A stretch of 64,000 bases of DNA from Climacium dendroides (Eukaryota; Streptophyta; Bryopsida; Hypnales; Climaciaceae): the NCBI GenBank assembly GCA_950106755.1, contig OX467089.1, forward strand, positions 30,051,345 through 30,115,344, read 5' to 3'. Positions 34,715 to 46,513 of this stretch are shown one piece after another. The number at the start of each line of letters is the position of its first letter. Position 1 is the stretch's first letter. Made by a program: the position numbers and the translations under genes. The notes below the pieces were generated by a model. The model worked only from the letters and a program-made list of their open reading frames with translations. It was not told where the DNA came from and ran no database searches.

Positions 34715-36268
34715 TCCTCTGAATAAACCTTGGAATAAACCCTGGAATAGACCTCGGAATAAACCCCAAATACACTCCGAAAATAAACCCCTGAATAAAC
34801 CCCAAATAAACTCCGAAAATAAACCCCTGAATAAACCTTGAAATAACCCCCGAAAATAACCCCCAAAATAAAGCCCTAAAACCCCCTGATATAAACCCTC
34901 AAATAAACCCTCAAATAAATCCCACAATAAACCTCAAACTAAACCCAAAAATAAACCCTAAAACCCCCCCGAAATAACCCCCGAAATAAAGCTTGAAATA
35001 AACCCCGAAAATAAGTCCCGAAATTCAACCTAGAATAAACCTTCAAATAAACCCCGCAATAAACCTCAAAATAAACCCTAAAATAAACTCCAAAATAAAC
35101 CCCTAAAAAACCCCAAAATAAACCTTGAAAATAAGCCTCGAAATTCAACCTAGAATAAACCCCCAGAAATCCCCCAAAATGAACCCTGAAATAAACTCCG
35201 AAATAAACCCCTGAAAATCCCCTCAGATGAACTCTAAAATAAACCCCTGAAAAAACCCCTAGAAAACCCCCGAAATAAACCCCAATATAAACCCCTAAAA
35301 AAACCCCTAGAAAACCCCCGAAATAAACCCCGATATAAACCCTCAAAATAAACCCTGAAATAAACCTTGAAATAAGCCCCGAAAATAAACCCTGAAATTT
35401 AACCCATAATAAAACCCAAAATAGACCCCTGAAACCCCCTCTAGAAAACCCCCGAAATAAACCCCATAGTAAAATCCTAAATAAAGCCCAATATAAACCC
35501 CAAAAATAACCCCCAAAATCAACCCCAAAATCAACCTTGAAATATGCCCTGAAATTCAACCCATAATAAACACCAAAATAAACCCCTAAAACCCCCCCTG
35601 GAAAACCCCCGAAATAAACCCTATAGTAAAACCCTAAATAAACCTCGATATAAACCCTAAATATAAACCTTCAAAATAAACCCCAAAATAAACCTCCAAA
35701 AAAGCCCTGAAAATAAATCCTGAAATTCAATCCATAATAAACCCCAAAATAACCCTCCAAAAAAGCCCTGAAAATAAACCCTGAAATTCAATCCATAATA
35801 AACCCCAAAATAAACCCTGCAATAAACCTCAAAATAAACCCAAAAATAAACCCAAAATAAACCTTGAAATATACCCCGAAAATAAATCTTGAAATTGAAC
35901 CCATAATAAACCCCAAAATAAACCCCTGAAAACCCTCTTGGAAAACCCCCGAAATAAATCCCGCAGTAAAACCCTAAATAAACCACGATATAAACCCCCA
36001 AAATAACCCTTCAAAATAAACCCCAAAATAAACCCTAAAAAATAAGCCCCGAAAATATACCCTGAAATTCAACCCATAATAAACCCTAAACCCTACAATA
36101 AACCTCAAAATAAACCCCAAAATAAACCCAAAATAAACCCCTAAAACCCCTCGAAATAAACCTTAAAATAAGCCCTAAAAATAAACCCTGAAATTCAACC
36201 CGAAATAAATCCCTCAAAATACCCCAAAATAAACTCTGAAATAAATTCCAAAATAAACCCCTGAAAAT
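34715..36268. repeat. 12-bp minisatellite, about 1.55 kb
   Basis: Degenerate repetition of ccccaaaataaa and variants (ccccgaaataaa, ccctgaaataaa), roughly 125 units. On the minus strand the unit GGGGTTTATTTT reads G-V-Y-F over and over, which explains the long open frames here; they are not genes. Confidence 0.95.
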
Positions 36269-38013
36269 AGCAATGTGATTAGGATTTGTTCGCTTCAAAA
36301 TATTGTTGAGACCACCTTTTGGTGCAACAAGCATTTAAGGTAGGATCTTCCAAATGATTGTTACATGTTTGTTAGAATTTAAAAGGAATTTTGATTTTTT
36401 TTTTAAATTTATAAAAATTGATTGGTGATAGCATTAGAAGATCTAACTATACAAATAACATTTAAAAATTGAAATCTACATCTTTCATTTATATACCAAT
36501 TCTAAAATATTCTTCTAAATCATAGTTTACAATGTTTTTTCTCAAATCATCAAATTTGGAGATGAATCTAGATCTTCAATGTTTAAAATACTTCTGAACT
36601 AAGTAAATTATCTAAATGTAGCTATTGCAAAGCTGTAGAGTTAAACCTATGAAATTTGTTGCCTATGTGGAAAATCCAACGCCCAAGAGTGCTTATGGTA
36701 ACAAATCTCATCTCCTACGTGGCAAATCCAATGACCAAGAGCATTTCCACCATAATAGATCTACAGCCAGGATGCGTCCACCTAGAGTGCACGTTCACTC
36801 CATCGGGCTCCGAAGTCTGTGACCGCCCCCCGTTGTTTGTGGTTGACCAAGTGTTCCTTATCTCTTCCGCAATTCTAGATTCTTGCTACGGCACGAGCAC
36901 CCGGAATCTTGTTGCAAGTTTTTTGCAAGCTCTTACTTCGTTGCTAGTTGGGAGGGTGATTTCCTGTGGGTTTTGAGCGGTTCATGGAGAAGGTTATCAA
37001 GGTTAGGGTTGTTGGCATAGGAAAAAGCTCAACGCTTGGAGTATGATTTCGTTGGTAAGGAGAAAATATTGCAGGGGCCCATCGGTGATGGCGCTTGGAT
37101 TGCTGCTAGGGTGTTGAAGTTCATTGAAGTGAATTTGAAGGAGGTCCGTGTGGAGGGGTCGAAGATCATCGATCAAACAAAGCGGCTTGTTGGCCGTTGA
37201 GATCCCTTCACTCCCCGAACAAAGCGTGTCTTGGAGCGTTCGTTGGAAGAAGTCTGGGTAAGTGCATCTACTTCTGGATTTGGGGTTCAATTTGGTCGGA
37301 TTCTGCAATTTTTTAAAAGTCGACTAGGAGAGAGGTGTCGGAGTTGACTACAGCCCTCGATGTTGGAGCTCCCGTTCCTAACCCTAATTTTGCACCTCGG
37401 TTGCTTCCGCTCCACTCTACTTCTCGATGGTTAGCTAGAGAACAGTAGGGAGCCCCTCGCTAGTCCGCGCAGGCCATACTTTACCTTACCTTCTGTCTCT
37501 GTGTCTTTTCCTCCTACAGGTTCGCTGGCTTCTGCCTCTTCGCAAGCACATCTGGAGCTGGGCGATTGCTGTGGTTCTGGGATTTTGTTTGCACTTCTTC
37601 CTCCCATAGGGTTTGTCAGCAGTCAAGGGCTTTACGTGTTGGATCTTAAGGTTCTGTCCACAGATTCTGAAACCACTGCTGGATTCCGACATTCCCCCTA
37701 CCGTGGAAGGGGTGCTAGTGTTCTTCTAGGGTTTGAGAGTTTGGTTTACGCCTCTAAATTCCGCAAGCCCGAGTTGCAGGAAACGCCATCGCCATCGCCA
37801 TCGCCATCATCTTTCTCAAGCACCGCTTGCAATTTGTCTCCGATCCCGCGCCAACCACGACGCCCTAACGCCTCAACTATGGCGCTGCCGTGTCCTCTCA
37901 ACCTGGAACCTTAACCTTTCCTCCTTCTGCGCTTTGCTTGCATTCGTCGCTCCCTTCACTAGAAGAAACCCGCGTTTAACTTGACGGATTTTTTTGCGCA
38001 TCATGTTACAATT
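36269..38013. other. Unassigned region, weak coding signal on plus strand
   Basis: 36360-36640 is AT-rich. 36650-37980 is more balanced and contains a (cgccat)n run at about 37785-37810 (Ser/Pro codons in one frame) and a stretch near 37500-37910 open for 137 codons without a recognisable motif. It might be a 5' region of a cellular gene cut by the retrotransposon at about 37990. I cannot support a product. Confidence 0.3.
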
Positions 38014-38397
38014 TCATGTTTTTATATCAAAAATTACATCCAATGTAACATCTTCTTGATTAGCTATAGTAGTAGCTTCAAATTCCCCCATCCAATCATC
38101 TACATCCTTACTCCCGTCTCCCCGGAACCTACTGTAACGGAGACGCGTGGTGGTCACCATGGTATCCGATTCGTTAGAGAACCGCTTCTCTTCAGAGGTA
38201 ACAGGTTCTCCTTTTGGCTCCTCAACCACTTCAGGGCTTTGGGAACGTTCCGGAAGTACTTCTGGCCTAATAGGAATTATAACCAGATCCTCTGCAAACT
38301 ATGACATTGGTAACCCGTGCACCACTATTCGCCTATTTATTTCCTCTTGACGTTCCGCCCGACGTAAAGCTGTATTTCTTCTTTGAGGCCTACTCAT
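38014..38397 (-). pseudogene. Start of a Ty3-type gag (second element)
   Basis: The ATG at 38397 lies about 130 bases inside a primer binding site and LTR. The frame has an Arg-rich start (M-S-R-P-Q-R-R-N), a TAG near 38300, then a typical gag/UBN2-like opening: R-Y-S-R-F-R-G-D and D-V-D-D-W-M-G-E-F-E-A. It ends at a stop at 38014, where the element seems truncated. Gag would form the particle shell. Confidence 0.65.
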
Positions 38398-38530
38398 GAA
38401 GCTAGAATCAGATTCTTGTTTATTTGACCCTCATTAACTTAGTCTACAATCCGGCAAATGGCTGAGTCTTAGTTTACCGTCCTGAACTACCTTTTCCTAT
38501 CTTCTACTCTATCGATAATTTTTCAATAGT

Positions 38531-38548
38531 TCCCCGGCAGCGGCGCCA
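38531..38548 (-). other. Primer binding site, tRNA-Asp type
   Basis: The plus strand reads tccccggcagcggcgcca, equal to the 3' end of plant tRNA-Asp with one difference (AACG to AGCG). It is separated by four bases from the LTR edge at 38553. On the element strand it is TGGCGCCGCTGCCGGGGA. It marks the LTR boundary and the element direction. Confidence 0.8.
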
Positions 38549-38552
38549 AAAG

Positions 38553-41500
38553 TGTCGTACGCGTAGTTAGCCGTAAGTATCCTTACAATGACAAATTGTT
38601 ACAAGATGACACAAATTATCGTTCCAGGAAACTCTAGTATGATATCGATTGAGTTAGAAGTATCCGGATTGTGACCACTCACTTAATCCCCCTTCTTTCA
38701 CTTTCCCTACCTCACTCCGGAAACTTAGTACATTTCGGATTCCGTTCCAGATCCGGATACCTCCGGAACTTAGTTCCGTCTCTCTTTCGTCATTGGTTTT
38801 TGTTGCCTCTATTTTACCCTCAGAGGGTTCGCCCTTGATCTAAAAGGGGTGGGGACTCACCACTTGTACAATTTAACCTCTCTATACTCTAAATCTACTA
38901 AACAGCACACCCAAGACAACACAGCTGTAGGAGGAGGGAGGAGTATTCTCTCACAGTTTCCGGATTGGCCGATCTGGAATCAGGTCACACAGAGTAATTC
39001 TCACACCTCTCTTACTACAACGACAGATCTAAACTCATAGACCCAAAGGAATAGAATCTCAAGGAAAAGACAATGTATTTAAAGGGAGAGGCGGGTAGAC
39101 CTTCCGGAATAGCGGGAGTTCCTTTCCTTTGGCGGTTGCTTATCTCCGCACAGAACCCTCCTGGTTCCGGACTCGCAGGGACTTCTACCTTCTTATCCGG
39201 ATTGCCGTTCCGGCAATTTACAGGCACGTAACACTTACACTCCCTTACTCAGCTCACATCTCTTCCACTCAGCTCAACACCAAGAGATCCGTAGCCCAAG
39301 ATCCGGATTCCTCCTTTCCCTCAAATCTCTTTCTCTAGTACAAGGTTACACACACATGCATACACTCAGCCAAAAGACCCTGTCTAAGCAAAAGTGCAGC
39401 TAGAGGTATCCTGGTTGACTTAGATTAAGAAAAGGAAATTATAATACATACGTGAAAGCGCTAAAACGGAATGGAGTAGGATGGAATGGCAGACAACTAA
39501 CTTGCCTGCCCTTAAAATACTAACACAAAACCCAAAGTCAACTCCTAAAAGCCTAAAAAGGAAACCCGGAAATCCAAGCAACCAATTACTGAACACCCCG
39601 GGATATCCGGAAAGATTACTAACTATCATCCGAAATTACCGGATTTCCTTACTATCCGCCTAAGATTCCGGAAACCGGGCCCATGCTCGGAAACTCGATC
39701 TGGATCCTATACTTCTTTTCCTACGGATTCTAATGCTTTGGCTTCCGCCCTTTCTTTGAGCGCCTCCCTGCTTGACTCGTAGGTGTCCCTTTCGTACTTT
39801 TAGCTGGCGTAGTCTTCGATGTAGCTCGAGTTTGGATATGATGCGTTGCGGGAGACAGATCGCTGTCGTCCTCAAGTCCGGAAGTGGAATGGGCACTCTC
39901 CTCCTCCGAGTCTTCGATGACTTGAACTTCCTTATCTTTTTCTGGCGGTGTATCCTCCAAGGTTGCGGGTTCGCTTCTCTTTTCCGGCGTGGTCTCTTGC
40001 ATGTGTACAAATCCTTTCGGATTAGTCCGAGCCAGATTGGTCATTCCACCGATCCGGTTGATGAGGTCTCCTTTGACTTGCTGTCCCAGAACCTTGAATG
40101 ATCCGGTCATCAAATTCGGCATTGTTTGTGACTTGGGAACTTCCGGGGTTGAGAATTTGGGTGGTACCGGAACCGATTTCATGCTGGACTCAGGTTCTGG
40201 TTCCGAAGTTGGCCTCAAATTCAGCTCCGTCATCCGCATCTTGTTGGCGGAAGGCTCGGCTGGTGTGAGTATCCCCCTCAATCCCTCCATCCGGGTTGCA
40301 CGATCCGCCACTGGTCTCCCTGGGGTACCCGAGACAAAAGAAAGTTCCGGAAAGGTGGAGAAATCCATCACCTGATTTGGGTCGATAGCCGCCAATAGCT
40401 GTTGGATCTCCTTCAAAACTCGCTCTATCCTCGCAGTGAAATCTACAAGGATAGTCACCACCTTGGTTCCGATAATGTGGCCTTCCGATATTAGCTTTGA
40501 GTCAAACAAGGCAGCCTTCGTGACGAGGTCGGCTTTGATGTTGACTACTTTGGATAGATTCTTGACCAGAGCGAGAGCCTCCTTTTCTTTCTCCTTTGAA
40601 GCTGCCATTTCCCCTTCCGCCCAATTCACTCGGGCCTGGAATTGGTTCCGTTCCGCCTCCAACTCCTGGATCCGCTCCTCCTTCCTCGTTAGATCTTCTG
40701 GCTTGGGCAATCGCTTGACAGCTTCCACAATTTGATCCGGCTCCACCTTCAAAACTTCCACGGTATCTATCACCAAATCCGCCAAACTGTCGTGGAGTAC
40801 CTTGGCCTCACGTATCCACTCGAGCCTCGCATTGAAAAATGCGGATTCCATTTCCACTTCAGGTCCCTTGCTAGACTCCCCCCTCTCCATTGCCTGTGGC
40901 TTAGATCGCGACCCCAAATCGGTTGACTTCCTCTTCTTGGTCCTCGGATCGGTCAAACGTTCCTCGGGAAGTTCCTCCAGATTAGACTCGACCAGATCTT
41001 CCGCCTCCTCCCCGGAAAGTCCGTATGACAGGATCGCCTTTCCGGTGTCATACTGGATTACTTCCGTTGCACTCAAAAGTTCATGTTGATGGTACAGATG
41101 GAACAAGTAGGTGCTAACTGGACTCGCCTTTGCTCGGGTCACATGATCCGCTAGCTTAACCACGATCCCGGCTATGACTCTACCCTAGTGTACCACTCGG
41201 TTCTCCATAGCCCCGAAAATAGTATTGGCCACCGTAATGGTAACCTGTGTTGGTTTTTCCGGATACAAGATGGGAATGAGAAATTTTAGTATCCGCTTAT
41301 GTCTCTCGTCCTTGCATTCGCTAATAGCAAATCCGTCCTTAGGGTTTGCAGACCCGGTGAACTTCCCAGCTACAAAACGGTCCGTCCTCGATGCTAACCC
41401 GTTCCCACTCTTTCGGAACTGATAGACGTTCGCCCAGATGTCCTCGGTCCACGCGACTGGCCGCCCTCTCAAAGTGAGCTCATACTGATTCGGAACACCG

Positions 41501-42110
41501 TGAAGTAGCTCTTGAATCATGTCTTCACTCTTGAGGTTCCATGGTCAGTGTAGTAGACCGACACACCCTAACTTAGTTAAGTCCTCCTCTAACTGCTTGT
41601 GTAGTTCCGAGTTATCCAGAATGGCCGGAGAGATAACCTGGGCAGATACCGCTACCTTTCGTACTGATCCGGATGCCATAAGATCTAAGTCAGAACGAGG
41701 GAGAAGTAACCCTGCTTCAGTCGCTAACTCAATACTCTTTCTCTCAACTACTCATACGGACAGTCTCAGAAAAAGCAAAACAGGAAAGTGAAGAGGAAAA
41801 CCCTAGACAAACAACTTAAATACTAAACCGTCTTCTTACGATTATCAAGACAACGGCCACAGGTCCGTTGTATTAACGGTATCCTACTTCCGTAGCTACG
41901 AGACCTATACGGTAGGTTCCTGTGTTCCAGGTGAATCCGGATTCCGGATCCGGATAAGTTCCGATTACGGGTTGTGCCGGAACGCTTATTTTCTAATTCA
42001 AGTTATCTTATCCAAAAATCACGTTCTAACTATAAAATTTTTGATTTTTTTCTATTTTTCGCACCTACTTCTTGTATTATCGATCCGTTTCCAGATTCCG
42101 GATTCCCACA
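38553..42110 (-). repeat. Long LTR of the second Ty3 element (3.56 kb)
   Basis: Starts with TGTCGTACG next to the primer binding site. It ends with CCCACA at 42110, where PTB-derived sequence begins; on the element strand this is TGTGGG...CGACA. It is a divergent relative of the LTRs at 6499-9907 and 43035-46461, sharing blocks such as tcagagggttcgc and the LTR-internal frame. It contains a long sense frame (41679-39730). Only a short gag start follows it, so the element is truncated. Confidence 0.75.
39730..41679 (-). pseudogene. LTR-encoded protein, divergent copy C
   Basis: Sense frame inside the LTR, ATG at 41679 (M-A-S-G-S-V-R-K). The frame is interrupted only by TGA near 41550 and TAG at 41185, about 650 codons in all. 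Order of motifs as in copies A and B: E-E-D-L..L-G-C, G-V-P-N-Q...L-R-G-R-P-V-A-W-T-E, N-P-K-D-G-F-A-I-S-E, Y-P-E-K-P-T-Q-V-T-I, then Y-H-Q-H-E-L-L, a long coiled coil and an acidic/basic tail. The TAG at 41185 aligns with Trp in copy B. Where A and B have TAG, this copy has His (H-E-L-L). The extended conservation argues that the frame was once under selection. Function unknown. Confidence 0.65.
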
Positions 42111-43034
42111 TGTGTCTTGAGCAATACCAACCCTTTTTCTGCCTTTCACCTTTATGTTTCGTTTGAGATGATCCTAGAGTTGAGAACTGATGATTAGCCC
42201 ACTCGTGTTGTTGATTTGTTCCATGCACAGATATCTATTCCCTGATCATGTGGGCCCTTGCCACCTCCACATTTCGTTTTCGGCTCACAACGATTTGATC
42301 GTGAAGTTTCAAAGTCATCGTAGCAAGTATTGGGCATTGGCGGTGTGGGAGTGTGACTTGTATGGGGCATTTGGTTTCGGCAGATAAGGTGGGGTCACCA
42401 TGTACGTTGGTGTTTGAAAGTCGAGGGGTTGAGATGTACGCGCTCGGTTCTAAAGTTCCGTTTTCTTGTTGCAGGGATTACACCAATCCTTATCTACCGG
42501 TGGCTACTTCAGCTATTGATGTCAGGATTTAGGTTAGTCGGTCACTCATGCTGCCATGTGACAGCATACAGTTTGCGCGGTGACTGTCGTGCCTTGTGCT
42601 TTTCTGAACGTCTAGATTTGATGCCCTCGTTCTCGTTCTAATGATGAGTGTCGTTGTTTGTTTTTAGACCGGCACAGTTCAACATCGGCCCTGATGGAAA
42701 GAGGAGAGAGGCTGAGAGTAACGTGCTTCTGATTTTCAAGCTCGTATTCAAATATTAGATGACGTTCACGTGGTTTGCTAGTAATGTCTTGCAAGGTTGT
42801 TAATTCAATTTTTTAGATTTGTAAAGTCACAGAGATATGCCGAGGTTGTTTAGAGCTAAATTAGGGCTAAACTAGCCCTGATTTCGGTTTTAGGGCTTTC
42901 ATAGAACTTAAAATTTTCAAAAAAGCTTTAGACAGTTCTCTTTCTTATTAGATTGTGATTCTAACCATATACTAACATTGTCAAAAGCATTGACATACAA
43001 GAACTTATTTTCGCTATGGGACGCCCCTGTAACT
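42111..43034 (+). pseudogene. PTB: Partial duplicate of a PTB-type splicing factor gene
   Basis: The same sequence as the inverted segment 60948-59857. Exons seen: 42231-42326 (Y-L-F-P-D-H-V-G-P-C-H-L), 42475-42532 (D-Y-T-N-P-Y-L-P-V) and from about 42668 (P-A-Q-F-N-I-G-P-D-G-K-R). These correspond to the end of RRM2 and the following linker of plant polypyrimidine tract-binding proteins. The second exon ends in TAG where the longer copy has CAG. Earlier exons are missing, because a retrotransposon LTR abuts at 42110. On the right a solo LTR separates it from telomeric repeats. Confidence 0.82.
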
Positions 43035-44054
43035 TGTCGCAGCACAGAGTAAGCAATTTCCCTATTATACTCACAAAAATCACTCTAGAGCATAACAAAA
43101 TGACCCTAAAGATCGAACCCACGAGATCCTGTGAAGTAGCTAACTCTAACAAGGAGATAAACTCAATTAAACCCCTCAATTCTACTTTTCCGGTTCTACC
43201 TCTAACGACCGGAACATCTAAAACCAACCGGAAAGCTTCGACCGGACTGTTTCCTACTTCCGATTTTACTAGTTCCCCGATTTCTGGACTGACTTCTCGA
43301 TTCTGGACCCTGCAACTTCCGGTCCTATGTACCTCCCTGGGCGGATCCGGTCTGGTCCCTACTTCCGTACCCGGTTTAGTTTTACCTCTGTTTTACCATC
43401 AGAGGGTTCGCTGCTTGCTTTTGAAAGTGGTAGGCCCACCACTCCTTCCGTGACTTATAGTGGCTGAAGACCCACTTTCCTATCCACTGATCCCCTAACT
43501 AACACGGATCCGGTTTGGTCCTTCACAATAATCCGGATAGCAACCCGAATCACAGGTCACACAAAGACCCCCCGTACGATCCTCTCATACTACAACGACC
43601 TTGACACTGATCCGTTCCGTACGAAGTTGGGTGGCTACAAGTGCATCCGTCCGTTCCAACATCTACAAAAGTTCTTCCATTCACAACGGTGGCAAGACCT
43701 CACAAGAGTTAGGACACTCGACCGGATTTCCCACCCAGGAGTTCTAGCGCAGCTAAGGAATCCCTCCCTATCCGCCTAGCCTGATCAACGGATCTCTTAC
43801 CCGGAATGCTAAACTTCTGTAGCTGTTGAGGCACTGGAATCCACTCCTAACTCTTCATAACCTACTCACATGTACCTAGAACCGGAAATATACATCAAGG
43901 GGAGAAACTCTACCAACACCTCCATACTCACCTTCCTATTCTGACTCCGTGCACTCTTGCCAATACTCGGGAAAAATACACAAAAGTTAGTTTAAAGGAA
44001 AGTACACAAGGAAATGCCAAAAGAACTCTCTCCCTCGTCTCCAGCTCAAAGACT

Positions 44055-44067
44055 GTTTTATATACAA
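44055..44067 (-). promoter_or_regulatory. Second TATA-like box in LTR copy B
   Basis: Minus strand GTATATAAAACAGTC, conserved with copy A at 7515-7526, located downstream of the LTR frame. Confidence 0.4.
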
Positions 44068-44180
44068 AAAACAAAAAGCAAAAAGTGAATACATGATTTC
44101 CGTCTCTAAAGGCGCTGACAATCCGGTCCTACCTTATCCTAACCGGATTCTATTCCGGTTCCTATCTATAAGTCCTATTT

Positions 44181-45857
44181 TTACAATCCTTCCTGTTCAG
44201 TCTCATACACTCGGGATCCAATGGTAGGGCTCTCATCAGGTCTCTCCAATTGCTCGAAGACCTCATTTAGATTCCCGTTCCGGTCCCCATCCGTAGGTGG
44301 AACCGGATGTTCTTCCTCAGCTTACGAGGAGTCCAAATCTATCGGCTGATGTCCGGTCGAGGGCGTCTCCTTCTTTGCTCTGCTTGACTGGGGCGTCTTG
44401 TCCTTTCCCGGCTCCTGAGCTACGTCTTCCGGAAACAAGTCCGGAAGAGAAATTTCTGAGAGCCGGACCGGAACTTCTGTCAACTTCTAGCTGTTCTCTA
44501 CGATCCGGTCCGCTGACTCCCGTGCCTTGGATAGGAGCTTTTCCATCTGCTCCTCAAAATCGGTGAGGATGTGCACCACCCTGGTTCCGGATATCTTCTT
44601 GTCCTTGTGCACCTCCTCTTCGAACAGGCGCGCCTTGGTGACTGTGGCTCCGGGTCCTCCAAGCACGTCTTTCACTTCCGCGGCCAACTTCTTCATTTCC
44701 TCCGCCATCTCCTTTGTCGCGGTGGCGTTCTCAAGCAGCGCGAATAGTTCGGCCTTGAGGATGTCCACCTCATCGTGCTGCTGCTTGCTGTCCTCCTTCA
44801 TCTTCCGGAGCTCTTCCGGATTGATAACACTCTCAACCACCTTCCGCGGTAACTGACTGTCCGGTTCCGCTCCGATTAATTCCGCGATCTCCCCGAGCGT
44901 CCGCCTCTTCACTTCCCAATCTGCCCGGATTCCGCAGAGGATCCCAACCAACTCGTCAAACGGATCTGCGGTTCCCGATCCGAATGCCACATCCGGTCCA
45001 GTTGGAGTCTCACCTCTGCGCGGCCTCGGATGTCCCGGGGGCGTTCCTCGATTCCGAGTCGTTGTGGTCTTCTGCCTCTTGGCGGGGACATACGGTTCCT
45101 CCTCTTCCTCTTCTTCTTCTTCCTCCTCCTCGGTTTCATTTCCGGAATCCGCTTCTTGGTCGGACTCGGATTCTCTGTACTTCATGGTCCGCTCCTGGGC
45201 CTTCCACACCTTCAGCTCCACCTCCGTCAACAGTTCCTATTGCTGGTAGAGGTGGTACACATAAGGGCACAATGGGGTAGCCCTACTTCTCCCCACTCTT
45301 GTAGTAAGCTGGGACACCAGATCAAAGAAGATCCGGCCCCAGTCTACTTTCCGGGTTCCGCTCAGCGCTCCGAAAATCGTGTTAGCCAAGGTGATAGTCA
45401 CCCTGGTGGGCTTTTCCGGATGCAAAACTGGAACCAGGAACTGGAGCAGGCGTCGCTCCCGGTCATCGAGGCAGTCTTCGACCGCGTAGCCGTCCTTCGG
45501 GTTTACTATGCTTCCGAACTTGCCCTGGACGAAATCATCCTTCCAGTTGGCAAGCCCGAGTCCTCCTGGCCGGAATCCGTATACGTCCTGCCACAAAGCC
45601 TCGGTCCATTGGACCGGATTCCCTCTCAGGGTGTTATCGAACTGATTCGATACGCCACTCAGGATTTCTCTAACCATCCTCTCATCTTTGAAACCCCAAG
45701 GTTTCAAAGCTAAGCCCTGACAACCCATCAACGACAAATCCTCTCTGAGCTCTCCCTGTTCCGGTTCCTTAGTCAGCATGACCGGAACCACTTTTCTAAG
45801 CTTTACTTCACTCGGGGGCGGGGTGTTAGAACCTCTCTTCCGATTCAGCCGCGGCAT
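44181..45857 (-). pseudogene. LTR-encoded protein, copy B (three point stops)
   Basis: The best preserved copy: one frame of about 558 codons from M-P-R-L-N-R-K-R to TAA at 44181. It is interrupted only by TAG 45237 (after Y-Q-Q), TAG 44487 (after E-N-S) and TAA near 44320. The N-terminal 200 residues are globular, with W-T-E-A-L-W-Q-D-V-Y, N-P-K-D-G-Y, V-D-W-G-R-I-F-F-D-L-V and P-Y-V-Y-H-L-Y. A poly-Glu/basic linker follows, then about 150 residues of coiled coil (R-K-M-K-E-D-S-K-Q-Q-H-D-E-V) and a tail (L-S-E-I-S-L-P-D-L-F-P). It lies about 300 bases downstream of the LTR TATA box, so an LTR transcript would carry it near its 5' end. Not recognised. Confidence 0.65.
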
Positions 45858-46164
45858 GAGGGTAGCTCTACCCGGTTTTCACTCTTCTATAGTCCTAACA
45901 AGGGAGCGCCGACACTTAGATGTTCCGCTCCGCCTGTAAACTAACCTACTGGTGTGCTCACACTCTTAGTTTCTCACGTATCCGCTCGCACTCAAGGTCT
46001 CACCCACTCATGTCCGAAGGGGATCTCTCCGTCTCACACCCTTCTCTCACTTCCGGACCCTCTTGTACTTCCTCTTCCTTGACGTGATCAACGATAGAAA
46101 CGTCAAGCGCTAAATCAGGACACGACAACACGTGGAAATCCAGAGACCTGAAAATGGGCAGGGC

Positions 46165-46180
46165 CAGGCTTTATATAGTC
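46165..46180 (-). promoter_or_regulatory. TATA box of the solo LTR
   Basis: Minus strand GACTATATAAAGCCTGG, identical in copy A (9612-9626), about 280 bases inside the LTR start. Confidence 0.6.
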
Positions 46181-46461
46181 CTGACGCCCTAGACTGTCTT
46201 TATGACCGGTCGGATATCCGGTCCGGTTCTTGACATCCGGTTATCTCCCATCTGGTCAACAAGATTCCGGTCGGAAATACTTATCCGGTTGTACATCTAA
46301 TCCGTTCCGCTTTGACCTAAAACCGGATTAGTTCCGTAAGGTCCTTTTGTGACTATTTTTGGATTTTATTTTTCTCTCTAGATGAATCCGGATACCTATT
46401 TCTAATTTCCGGTTCGCTCAAAAAGGTAAACAAATAAAAATAAAAAATATGAGTTGTCACA

Positions 46462-46513
46462 TAACCCTAAACCCTAAACCCTAAACCCTTAAACCCTATA
46501 CTCTAAACCCTAA
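46462..46513. repeat. Interstitial telomeric repeat
   Basis: taaccctaaaccctaaaccc and decayed continuations (ttaaaccctatactctaaaccc): plant-type CCCTAAA units. Corresponds to the tract at 59830-59856 in the sister locus. Confidence 0.9.

Larger units (their letters stand above)
43035..46461 (-). mobile_element. Solo LTR, 3.43 kb, with internal frame (copy B)
   Basis: Ends TGTCGCAGCAC (43035) and TTGTCACA (46461). Flanked by taact (43030-43034) and taacc (46462-46466), a 5-bp duplication with one change. The inverted sister locus at 59845-59870 has the same flanks joined without it (cctgtaaccctaaa), so the insertion limits are exact. There is no primer binding site, gag or pol. It is therefore a solo LTR left by recombination, or a very small gag-like-only element. 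Confidence 0.85.

Noticed and set aside
34636..36334. Long minus-strand open frames of up to 206 codons
   Set aside because: They only repeat G-V-Y-F-type residues of the 12-bp minisatellite in several frames.
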